Source: Capillimicrobium sp035565675
Lineage (GTDB): Bacteria; Actinomycetota; Thermoleophilia; Solirubrobacterales; Solirubrobacteraceae
DNA: 64,000 nt
Direction of reading: 5' to 3'
Assembly (NCBI GenBank): GCA_035565675.1
Contig: DATMSA010000056.1
Coordinates: 49,950-113,949 of the forward strand
The position numbers and the translations under genes were made by a program. Numbering within the stretch: the stretch's first letter is position 1; each line of letters begins with the position of its first letter. Below the pieces are notes generated by a model. That model was not told the DNA's origin and made no database searches. It saw nothing but the letters and a program-made list of their open reading frames with translations. Shown one piece after another: positions 19,887-26,841 of this stretch.

Positions 19887-20603
19887 TCAGGCGGGGAGGA
19901 GGCCGGCGAGCACGTGCTCGGTGCCGCGCAGGTGCTCGACGACGAGCCGCGCGGCGGCGTCGCCGTCGCGGGCGCGCAGCGCGCCGACGATGCGCCGGTG
20001 CTGGGCGTTGGACCAGTCGAGCACCTCGGGCGGGTGGGCGATGAGGGCGATCAGGTCGGTCATCGCGCCCTGCGCCTCGGTCATCGCGCCGACGAGCCGG
20101 GCGCTGCCGGTCGCCTCGGCGACGCCGACGTGGAAGCGCACGTCGGCCTGCCGGTAGGCGGGGAAGTCCTCCAGCAGCCCGTCGAGCTCGTCGACGAGCG
20201 CCGCCAGCGCGTCGAGCTCCTGCGCGGTCGCGCGCTCGGCGGCCAGCACGGCGGCGCCGAGCTCGACCGACAGCCGCCAGTCGCAGGCGTCGCGCCAGCC
20301 GGCGAGCAGCTCCGGCGAGGGCGGCTGGGCGGGCGGCGGCCGGTCGGCGACGAACGTGCCGCCGCCGCGGCCGCGCGTGGCGCGCAGGTGGCCGCTCTGG
20401 ACGAGCGCGGTCAGCGCCTGGCGCAGCGTCGAGCGGGCGATGCCGAGCATCGCGCACAGCTCGCGCTCCGGCGGCAGCCGGGTGCCGGGCTTCAGCAGGC
20501 CGAGCTTGATCGCGGTGCCGAGCCGCTCGACGGTCTCCTCGAAGGCCGTGTGCGAGCGGACCGGCGCGAAGATCGCGTCCTCGGCATCCGCGACGCCGGT
20601 CAT
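19887..20603 (-). CDS. GntR family regulator, FCD subfamily
   Basis: 238-residue FadR-type regulator: winged helix at residues ~20-90 (LGTAIKLGLLKPGTRLPPERELCAMLGIARSTLRQALTALVQSGHL), a Gly/Arg-rich hinge (RATRGRGGGTFVAD), then an FCD domain with ADVRFHVGVAEATG, SNAQHRRIVGALRARD and VVEHLRGTEHVL providing the metal-site Asp/His set. The start ATG overlaps the upstream synthetase stop as ATGA, so both come from one message. Two similar 23-base sites flanking the operon segments (19825-19847, 21934-21956) are its probable targets. Confidence 0.88.
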   Translation of the reverse strand: MTGVADAEDAIFAPVRSHTAFEETVERLGTAIKLGLLKPGTRLPPERELCAMLGIARSTLRQALTALVQSGHLRATRGRGGGTFVADRPPPAQPPSPELLAGWRDACDWRLSVELGAAVLAAERATAQELDALAALVDELDGLLEDFPAYRQADVRFHVGVAEATGSARLVGAMTEAQGAMTDLIALIAHPPEVLDWSNAQHRRIVGALRARDGDAAARLVVEHLRGTEHVLAGLLPA

Positions 20604-21925
20604 AGGCGTTCGAAGCCGCGGACGCGCTCCCAGTCGGTGACGACCGCGTCGTAGGCGTCGATCTCGACGCGCGCGTTGTTGAGGTAGTGCTCGACCACCT
20701 CGTCGCCGAACGCCGCGCGGGCGACCGGGCTCTGGGCGAACAGGTCGCGCGCCTCGCGCAGCGTCGTCGGCACGTGCGGCTTGTCGGACAGGTACGCGTT
20801 GCCCGCGAAGGCGGGCTCGAGCGTCAGGCCCGCGTCGACGCCGTGCAGCCCGGCGGCGATGAGCGCGCTGAGCGCCAGGTACGGGTTGAGGTCGGCGCCG
20901 CCGACGCGGTTCTCGAAGCGCAGCGACGGGCCGTGGCCGACGACGCGCAGCGCGCAGGTGCGATTGTCGTGGCCCCACGCGACCGCGGTGGGGGCGAACG
21001 AGCCGTTGGCGAAGCGCTTGTAGGAGTTGATGTTGGGCGCCAGCAGGAGGGTCAGCTCGCGCAGGCAGTGGAGCTGGCCGGCGAGGAAGGCCTCGAACAG
21101 CGCGCGGTCGCGCGGGAACACGGGGCCGTCGGCGTCCGCGAGCGAGAAGTGGATGTGGCAGGAGTTGCCCTCGCGCTCGTCCCACTTGGCCATGAACGTG
21201 ATCGCCATGCCCTCCTGGGCGGCGATCTCCTTGGCGCCGTTCTTGTAGATCGCGTGCTCGTCGGCGGCGGTCAGCGCGTCGGCGTAGCGGAAGTTGATCT
21301 CGTGCTGGCCGAGGTTGCACTCCCCCTTGGAGTCCTCGACGCGCAGGCCGGCGCCGCTCATCGCGTTGCGGATGCGGCGGATCAACGGCTCGATGCGGGC
21401 GGTGCCCAGCAGCGAGTAGTCGACGTTGTAGAGGTTGGCCGGCTCGAGGTCGCGGTAGCCCTTGCGCCAGGCGTCCTCGTAGCTGTCGCGGAACACGATG
21501 AACTCCAGCTCGGTGCCGGCGTTGGCCGTCCACCCGCGCTCGGCGAGGCGCTCGAGCTGGCGGCGCAGCACCTGGCGCGGCGAGGCGACGACCGGGCTGC
21601 CGTCGTGCCAGGCCACGTCGGCCAGGCACATCACGGTGCCCTCGTGCCAGGGGACGGGGCGGAGCGTCGCGAGGTCGGGCCGCATGACGAAGTCGCCGTA
21701 GCCGCGCTCCCACGACGCCATCGCGTAGCCGTCGACCGTGTTCATGTCGACGTCGACGGCGAGGAGGTAGTTGCACCCCTCGGCGCCGTGGTCGGCGACC
21801 TCGTCGAGGAAGTGGCGGGCGTGCAGGCGCTTGCCCTGGAGGCGTCCCTGCATGTCGGTGATGGCCAGCAGCACGGTGTCGACGGCGCCCGCCTCGACCG
21901 CGGCTCGCAGCTCCTGCAGCTCCAT
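20600..21925 (-). CDS. Glutamine synthetase-like gamma-glutamyl-polyamine/monoamine synthetase
   Basis: 441-residue GS-fold ligase of the GlnA3/GlnA4/PuuA type, which joins glutamate to a polyamine or ethanolamine rather than to ammonia. ATP/glutamate motifs are recognisable but altered compared with the true GS at 9252: AGTELEFIVFRD, CNLGQHEINFRYAD, AKWDEREGNSCHIHFSL and AWGHDNRTCALRVVGHG. The latter sequence is typical of Streptomyces GlnA3/GlnA4. Amine specificity cannot be decided; nearby agmatine-to-putrescine genes favour a polyamine, while the ALDH/SDR partners also occur with ethanolamine use. Start ATG 21925. No gamma-glutamyl hydrolase or permease is in the window. Confidence 0.85.
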   Translation of the reverse strand: MELQELRAAVEAGAVDTVLLAITDMQGRLQGKRLHARHFLDEVADHGAEGCNYLLAVDVDMNTVDGYAMASWERGYGDFVMRPDLATLRPVPWHEGTVMCLADVAWHDGSPVVASPRQVLRRQLERLAERGWTANAGTELEFIVFRDSYEDAWRKGYRDLEPANLYNVDYSLLGTARIEPLIRRIRNAMSGAGLRVEDSKGECNLGQHEINFRYADALTAADEHAIYKNGAKEIAAQEGMAITFMAKWDEREGNSCHIHFSLADADGPVFPRDRALFEAFLAGQLHCLRELTLLLAPNINSYKRFANGSFAPTAVAWGHDNRTCALRVVGHGPSLRFENRVGGADLNPYLALSALIAAGLHGVDAGLTLEPAFAGNAYLSDKPHVPTTLREARDLFAQSPVARAAFGDEVVEHYLNNARVEIDAYDAVVTDWERVRGFERL

Positions 21926-21933
21926 GCGCGGGG

Positions 21934-21956
21934 AAGGTAGTGAGATCGGACCTTTA
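21934..21956 (-). promoter_or_regulatory. Candidate FCD-regulator operator 2, upstream of the synthetase
   Basis: Minus-strand sequence begins TAAAGGTCCGATCTCA and ends TACCTT, 8 bases before the synthetase start. It is the partner of the site at 19825-19847 (16 of 23 positions identical). Confidence 0.55.
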
Positions 21957-22004
21957 CGTCCAGGGCGCGTTGGCGGCGGCCCCGGCGCGGGTACGCCTGC
22001 GGCC

Positions 22005-22169
22005 ATGAACGGAGATCGAGACGACGTCGGCGCCGAGGGCGGCGACAACGAGAACGCCGACACGCTGCCGCCCGCGCCGTCCAAGGACGACGACACCCCG
22101 CTGGGCGACACCGACCAGATCAGCGACGCCCAGCAGGGCGAGCACGACAAGCCGCGCGACGTCCCGTAG
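22005..22169 (+). CDS. Small acidic disordered protein, unknown
   Basis: 54-residue open frame, MNGDRDDVGAEGG...KPRDVP, very rich in Asp, Glu, Asn, Gly and Pro with no hydrophobic core, so probably disordered. It begins 7 bases after TACGCC, which resembles the leaderless promoters elsewhere, and ends just before a long hairpin. The composition could be chance, but start, stop, promoter-like element and terminator-like hairpin are all in place. Confidence 0.45.
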   Translation: MNGDRDDVGAEGGDNENADTLPPAPSKDDDTPLGDTDQISDAQQGEHDKPRDVP

Positions 22170-22194
22170 GCGGTCCCGCGCCGCCCGGGGGTCG

Positions 22195-22241
22195 ACGTGT
22201 GGCACATGGCGTCCGCTATGCGGCTGCCAGGTGCCACACGT
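22195..22241. terminator. Composite hairpin between convergent genes
   Basis: Outer arms ACGTGTGGCAC (22195-22205) and GTGCCACACGT (22231-22241) are perfect complements. Inside, GGC/GCC and CCGC/GCGG pair in register with two-base mismatches and a TAT loop. No U-tract follows on either strand. It sits between the small + gene and the leftward aldo/keto reductase, where a bidirectional terminator is expected. Confidence 0.6.
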
Positions 22242-22245
22242 GCCC

Positions 22246-22280
22246 GGGGCGGGGCGGGGCGGGGCGGGGCGGGGCGGGGC
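22246..22280. repeat. GGGGC pentamer, seven tandem copies
   Basis: Seven perfect consecutive copies of GGGGC immediately downstream of the aldo/keto reductase stop (read leftward). Runs of four G at 5-base spacing could form a G-quadruplex on the plus strand, and copy number is likely to vary by slippage. Confidence 0.9.
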
Positions 22281-22298
22281 GGCCCGTCGGCGCGCGCG

Positions 22299-23276
22299 TC
22301 AGCCGTAGCGCGCGCCCACGGCGGGCGGGAGCGCGTCGAGCGCCTGCAGGTCGTCCTCGCTGAGCGCGAGGCCCGCCGCGCCGACGTTCTCCTCGAGGTA
22401 GGGGATGCGGCGCGTGCCCGGGATCGGGATGACCTGCTCGCCGCGGGAGAGCACCCACGCGAGCGCCACCTGCGCCGGCGTGGCGCCGTGGCTGGACGCG
22501 ATCGTGGCGACCTGGTCGACGATCGCCTGGTTGGCGGCGCGCGCCTCCTCGGTGAAGCGCGGGTTGTGCGCGCGGAAGTCGTCGGCCGAGAACGACGCGT
22601 TGGCCTGGCGCCCGGTCAGGAACCCGCGGCCGAGCGGCGCGAACGGGATGAACGCGACGTCGTTGGCCTCGCACCACGGCAGCACGTCGTCGAGCGGCTC
22701 GCGCGTCCACAGCGACAGCTCGCTCTGCACGCTCGCCACCGGGTGGATCGCGTGGGCGCGGGTCAGCTCGTCGACCGTCGCCTCCGACATCCCGATCGCG
22801 CGCACGCGCCCGGCGGCGACGTGCTCGGCCATCGCGCCCCACGTCTCCTCGACCGGCACGTCGGGATCGACGCGGTGGAGCTGGTAGAGGTCGACGTGGT
22901 CGGTCCCCAGCCGCCGCAGCGACGCCTCCAGCGCGGAGCGCACGTGCTCGGGGCGCCCGTCGCGCCGCATCTGGAACGCCGCGCCCGGCGCCGGCTCCTC
23001 GGCGATCAGCCCGCACTTCGTGGCGAGCACGACCTCGTCGCGGCGGCCGGCCAGCGCGCGTCCCACCAGCTCCTCGTTCGTGAACGGCCCGTACACGTCG
23101 GCCGTGTCGATCAGCGTCACCCCGAGCTCGATCGCCCGGTGGATCACCCCGATCGAGCGGTCGTCGTCGCGGTCGTCTGGGGCGTAGGCCCAGCTCATGC
23201 CCATGCAGCCGAGGCCGATGGCCCCGACGCGGATGTCGCTGTTGCCGAGGCGGCGGACGGGAAGTGCGCTGGTCAT
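22299..23276 (-). CDS. Aldo/keto reductase
   Basis: 325-residue NADPH-dependent aldo/keto reductase (AKR13/YakC-like). Catalytic tetrad elements: IDTADVYGPFTNEEL (Asp, Tyr), VVLATKCG (Lys) and LYQLHRVD (His). Cofactor-binding PIPGTRRIPYLEEN lies near the C terminus. First residues RRLGNSDIRVGAIGLGCMGMSWAY are typical. The start ATG overlaps the SDR gene stop as ATGA, so the two oxidoreductases are cotranscribed and may handle the same carbonyl compound. The unit diverges from a broken XRE regulator. Confidence 0.92.
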   Translation of the reverse strand: MTSALPVRRLGNSDIRVGAIGLGCMGMSWAYAPDDRDDDRSIGVIHRAIELGVTLIDTADVYGPFTNEELVGRALAGRRDEVVLATKCGLIAEEPAPGAAFQMRRDGRPEHVRSALEASLRRLGTDHVDLYQLHRVDPDVPVEETWGAMAEHVAAGRVRAIGMSEATVDELTRAHAIHPVASVQSELSLWTREPLDDVLPWCEANDVAFIPFAPLGRGFLTGRQANASFSADDFRAHNPRFTEEARAANQAIVDQVATIASSHGATPAQVALAWVLSRGEQVIPIPGTRRIPYLEENVGAAGLALSEDDLQALDALPPAVGARYG

Positions 23277-24037
23277 GCCCCGACAGCCTGACGGGTCGGC
23301 TGGATGAGCAGGTCCCCGAGGTGCACGTGGGCCGGCCGGCCGGCGACGTGGGCGATCGCGTCCGCGACGTCCTCGGCCACGAGCGTGCCGACGGTCGCGC
23401 GCCACTGCGCCAGCGCCTCGCGCTCGGCGTCGTGGCCGATGTGATCGGCGAGCTCGGTGTCGATCAGGCCCGGCTCGACGTTCGTCACGCGCACGCCGCG
23501 CCCGCCGAGCTCGGCGCGCAGCCCGGCGGCCAGGTGCGTCACCGCCGCCTTCGTCGCGCAGTACACGGCGTAGCCGGGGAACGTCGCGCGCGCGGCCAGC
23601 GACGACACCACGACGAGGTCGGCCGGGCGGTCCGCGTCCGCGGCGGACAGCACGCCCGGCAGGAACGCGCGCAGCGTGTCGAGGACGCCGACGAGGTTGA
23701 GGTCGACCATCCGCAGCCAGTCGTCGCGCCGGCCCTCCTCGAACGGCGCGGGCAGCATCACGCCGGCGTTGGCGACCACGAGGTCCGGCGCGCCCAGGCG
23801 GTCCGCGATCGATGCGGCGGCGGCGTCGAGCGCGTCCGGGTCGGTCGCGTCCGCGGCGACCGGCAGCGCGCGGTCGCCGAGCTCGGACGCGAGCGCGTCG
23901 AGGCGGTCCGCACGCCGCGCGATCAGCGCGACCGCGGCGCCGCCGGCGGCGAGCCGCCGGGCGGTGGCGACGCCGATCCCGGAGGAGGCGCCGGTGACGA
24001 CGGCCACGCGGCCGTCGAGCGGGTTGAGCGTGTCCAT
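23273..24037 (-). CDS. SDR family oxidoreductase
   Basis: 254-residue classical SDR: TGASSGIG at residues ~15-22, NAGV at ~89, catalytic SSLAARATFPGYAVYCATKAA, then VEPGLIDTEL. ARRADR after strand 2 (Arg residues) suggests NADP+. Cotranscribed with the aldo/keto reductase downstream. Promoter lies in the 100-base gap shared with the divergent XRE/MmyB-like pseudogene, which contains an inverted repeat at 24085-24107. Confidence 0.9.
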   Translation of the reverse strand: MDTLNPLDGRVAVVTGASSGIGVATARRLAAGGAAVALIARRADRLDALASELGDRALPVAADATDPDALDAAAASIADRLGAPDLVVANAGVMLPAPFEEGRRDDWLRMVDLNLVGVLDTLRAFLPGVLSAADADRPADLVVVSSLAARATFPGYAVYCATKAAVTHLAAGLRAELGGRGVRVTNVEPGLIDTELADHIGHDAEREALAQWRATVGTLVAEDVADAIAHVAGRPAHVHLGDLLIQPTRQAVGA

Positions 24038-24084
24038 GGCGACAGGCTCCCGCCGCGGCGCCGCGTCAGCCAGAGCCCCGCCGT

Positions 24085-24107
24085 TCCTGGTTCTGCCAGG
24101 ACCAGGA
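24085..24107. promoter_or_regulatory. Inverted repeat between the oxidoreductase pair and the XRE-like regulator
   Basis: Arms TCCTGGT (24085-24091) and ACCAGGA (24101-24107) separated by nine bases. Position in the divergent promoter gap suggests the operator of the MmyB-like regulator that normally controls adjacent SDR/AKR genes in such pairs. Confidence 0.5.
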
Positions 24108-24138
24108 TGGCCGTGCGTCCGTGCGCCACACTGTCGTC

Positions 24139-24985
24139 ATGGGGACGCCGCTGTCGGACCTCGGCCACTTCCTGCGGACCCGCCGCGACCGGCTGCGGCC
24201 CGAGGACGTCGGGCTCGCGGCCTACGAGCGCCGCCGCTGCGCCCGGCCTGCGCCGCGAGGAGCTCGCCCAGCTCGCCGGGGTCAGCGTCGACTACTACGT
24301 GCGCCTGGAGCAGGGCCGCGACGTGCGCCCGTCCGAGGCGGTGCTCGACGCGCTCGCGCGCGCCCTCGGGCTCGACGAGGCCGAACGTGCGCACCTGCAC
24401 GCGCTCGGGCGCGCCGCGGGGAGCCGGAGGCCGCGCCGGCGGCCCGCCCCGCAGCGGGTGCGGCGCGGCGTGCTGCGCCTCCTGGAGACGCTCGGCGACG
24501 TGCCGGCGTTCGTCCTCGGGCGCCACATGGACGTGCTCGCCCACAACGCCCTCGCCGGGGCGCTGCTCGGCCACCGCGCGGGTGCGAACCAGCTGCGCCT
24601 GATCTTCCTCGACGAGGGCGCCCGCGACCTCTTCCCCGACTGGGAGGAGGTGGCCGCCGAGGCCGTCGGCTGGCTGCGCCTGACCTCCGGGGAGCTGGGC
24701 GACGACGCCGACCTGTGCGAGCTGGTCGGCGAGCTGTCGCTGCGCAGCGAGGACTTCCGCCGCCTGTGGGCCGCCCATCCGGTGCGCCGCAAGACGTTCG
24801 GGCGCAAGCGGATGGTGCACCCGCTGGTGGGCGAGCTGACGCTCGAGTACGAGACGCTCGTGCTGCCCGATCCCGAGCAGCACCTCGTCGTCTACTCGGC
24901 GGCCGACCGCCCGACGCGGACCGCGCTCGACCTGCTGAGCGCCGTGGCCGCGCCGGGCGAGCCGGCTCCCGCCGCCTACCGCTGA
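24139..24985 (+). pseudogene. XRE/MmyB-like transcriptional regulator, frameshifted
   Basis: The two halves of a ~280-residue MmyB-type regulator lie in different frames. From the ATG at 24139 the protein reads MGTPLSDLGHFLRTRRDRL...DVGLAAYERRR. The expected continuation PGLRREELAQLAGVSVDYYV starts at 24242 in the next frame and runs to the TGA at 24983, including DALARALGLDEAERAHLHAL and the ligand-binding domain (FRRLWAAHPVRRKTFGRKRM). One extra base near 24241 (CGCTGCGCCCGGC) explains it. The rest is well conserved, so the change is recent or a sequencing error. If real, the HTH is separated from the sensor domain and the neighbouring oxidoreductases would lose their regulator. Confidence 0.8.
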
Positions 24986-26727
24986 GGCCGCCAGCCGCGC
25001 TTGCCGACCGCGGCCGCCGCGTTCACGATCCCCTCACCGAAGAAGCCGTTGAACGAGGGACCGCCCTCGCACAGCGCCGTGTACTCCTCCGGCAGGTCGG
25101 GATAGGCGAACGGGTTCGGCTCCGGGCACGGCGTGTCCGTCGCCGTGCGCTTCAGCACCTGCTCCACCAGGTCCGGGTCGGCCCGCACCCCGCCGTGCTG
25201 CCGGTCGTGCCGGCCGAAGCGCTGCACGATCAGCGCGGCCACCCCGACGGCGTGCGGCGAGGCCATCGACGTGCCCTGCAGGTACTGGTAGTACGAGCAC
25301 GGCCCGGCCGAGCAGTCCTTGACGACGAAGTCCGTCGTCGGCTCGCCGCTCTCGTCGATGTCGCCGTTCGCGCGGCCCACCGACTCCGGGTACGGCGCCA
25401 GCACGAGGTTGCCCGGCGTCCCGTAGCGGTCGGTGCCCGGGAAGTCGCGCAGGTCCCCGCCCGGCGCCGCCACGTCGGCCTGCTCCACCCCGTAGTCGGA
25501 GTAGTAGGCCTTGCGGCCGCTCGGCCCCACCGAGGTGACGCCGATGACGCCGTCGGCCTCGGTCGGCATCGACACGCACGAGTTGTCGATCGTGCGCTCA
25601 CGCGGCGACGTCTCGAAGTCCGGGTAGCCCGGGCTCGCGGTGTCGACGGTCGGCTTGCCGAGGTCGGTGTGGCCGTTGCCCTCCGCGGCGATCGTCGTGA
25701 CGCCGCGGTCGCGGGCGTAGTCGATCGCCCGCTGCGTGGCCGCCACCACGAGCCGCTGCTCGCGCTGCTCGGCCGGCGAGTCCGCCGGGTTGGCGGCGCA
25801 GTTGAACAGCCACGGGTCGACGTAGAACGACATGTTCACCACGTCGATGCCGTTGTCGCCCGCGTAGGTCAGCGCGTCGAGGACCGGACCCAGGAAGAAG
25901 TACCCGGAGTCCTGGCCGGCGCGCAGGTTCACGAGGCTGACGCCGGGCGCCACGCCGCCGATGCCCTGCCCGTTGAGCGGGGCGCCGATCGTGCCCGCGA
26001 CGTGCGTGCCGTGGCCGTCCTCGTCCACGTCGGCGGGGTCCTCGCAGGAGCCGTCGGGATCCGTCTCGCAGGCCCCGTCCACGATCGGGTCGTCGACCGT
26101 GAAGTTGCGGCTCAGCTCCGCGTCGAAGTTCGGCGCGATGTCCGGGTGCGAGCCGTCGATGCCCGTGTCGATGATCCCGACGCGGACGTCGTGGCTGCCC
26201 TGCGTGACCGCGTACGAGCCGTCGGGCGTCGCCCCGATCATGTCCATGTCCCACTGGAGCGCCGACAGCGGATCCGGCGTCACCGGCGGATGGCCCGGCC
26301 AGCCCGGGCGGCCCGGCCAGCCCGGGCGGCCCGGCCAGCCGTGGCGCCCGCCGGGCCGGCCGCGCGACGCCTCGCGCGCGTCCTGGGCGCGCTCGAGCTC
26401 GCGCTCGCCCTTGCGGCGGTCGCGCGGCGGCGCCTCGCCGATCGGCTCGTCGGTGGCCGCGCCCTCCAGCGACGGCTCGGCCGTCGCGGCGTCCGCGAAC
26501 GACCCGCTCGTCGCCTCGACGGTCGCGACGCCGATCGCGGTGTTCTCGCGGACGATGCGCCCGCCCGCGCGTTCGATCGCGGCCCGGGCCTCGGCGGGCG
26601 ACGCGCCCTCCTCGTAGACCACGACGTACGTGCGCTTGCCGGTCTGGTCGGTGGCGGCCGATGCCGCCCCGGATACCGGCAGCGCGCCGAGGGCGACGAC
26701 GAGCGCCGCCACAGCGTGCGTCCTCAT
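24976..26727 (-). CDS. Secreted subtilisin-like serine protease (S8)
   Basis: 583-residue S8 peptidase. Signal peptide MRTHAVAALVVALGALPVSG...ASA, an I9-like prosegment (YVVVYEEGASPAEARAAIERAGG), then a linker containing GWPGRP repeats (from 18-base tandem repeats at ~26290-26342). The catalytic Asp is in GIIDTGIDGSHPD, His in DGHGTHVAGT and Ser in GTSMASPHAVG. Start ATG 26727 is backed by GGGAGG five bases upstream. Exported and presumably degrades extracellular protein. Its stop lies inside the convergent XRE pseudogene end. The ribosome-binding site is embedded in an inverted repeat (26729-26746). Confidence 0.92.
   Translation of the reverse strand: MRTHAVAALVVALGALPVSGAASAATDQTGKRTYVVVYEEGASPAEARAAIERAGGRIVRENTAIGVATVEATSGSFADAATAEPSLEGAATDEPIGEAPPRDRRKGERELERAQDAREASRGRPGGRHGWPGRPGWPGRPGWPGHPPVTPDPLSALQWDMDMIGATPDGSYAVTQGSHDVRVGIIDTGIDGSHPDIAPNFDAELSRNFTVDDPIVDGACETDPDGSCEDPADVDEDGHGTHVAGTIGAPLNGQGIGGVAPGVSLVNLRAGQDSGYFFLGPVLDALTYAGDNGIDVVNMSFYVDPWLFNCAANPADSPAEQREQRLVVAATQRAIDYARDRGVTTIAAEGNGHTDLGKPTVDTASPGYPDFETSPRERTIDNSCVSMPTEADGVIGVTSVGPSGRKAYYSDYGVEQADVAAPGGDLRDFPGTDRYGTPGNLVLAPYPESVGRANGDIDESGEPTTDFVVKDCSAGPCSYYQYLQGTSMASPHAVGVAALIVQRFGRHDRQHGGVRADPDLVEQVLKRTATDTPCPEPNPFAYPDLPEEYTALCEGGPSFNGFFGEGIVNAAAAVGKRGWRPQR
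26290..26342 (-). repeat. 18-base tandem repeat encoding Gly-Trp-Pro-Gly-Arg-Pro
   Basis: About three copies of the unit CGGCCAGCCCGGGCGGCC (plus strand) within the protease linker; in protein they give GWPGRP GWPGRP GWPGHP. Inserted between prosegment and catalytic domain, a place where length changes are tolerated. Confidence 0.8.
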
Positions 26728-26728
26728 A

Positions 26729-26746
26729 CAACCTCCCTGCAGGTTG
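26729..26746 (-). promoter_or_regulatory. Inverted repeat over the protease ribosome-binding site
   Basis: CAACCT (26729-26734) and AGGTTG (26741-26746) can pair around a six-base loop in the mRNA, burying the GGGAGG Shine-Dalgarno just before the ATG at 26727. Could act as an operator in DNA or as a translation-limiting hairpin. Confidence 0.45.
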
Positions 26747-26841
26747 TTGGAGCGATTCCCGGGGCGGCCTCCCAACCGGCCCGGCGTGGCGGCCACCCTA
26801 GACGCCCGCGCCGCGCGCCTCGTCCCCGGGGGGCGCGGCTG

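Noticed and set aside
22246..22280. GGGGC tandem array considered as a CRISPR remnant
   Set aside because: Units are five bases without spacers; there are no cas genes. It is a simple-sequence repeat.
25016..26727. GWPGRP repeats considered as a collagen domain
   Set aside because: Glycine recurs every three residues for only about six triplets and Trp is prominent, unlike collagen Gly-X-Y tracts; treated as a linker repeat.
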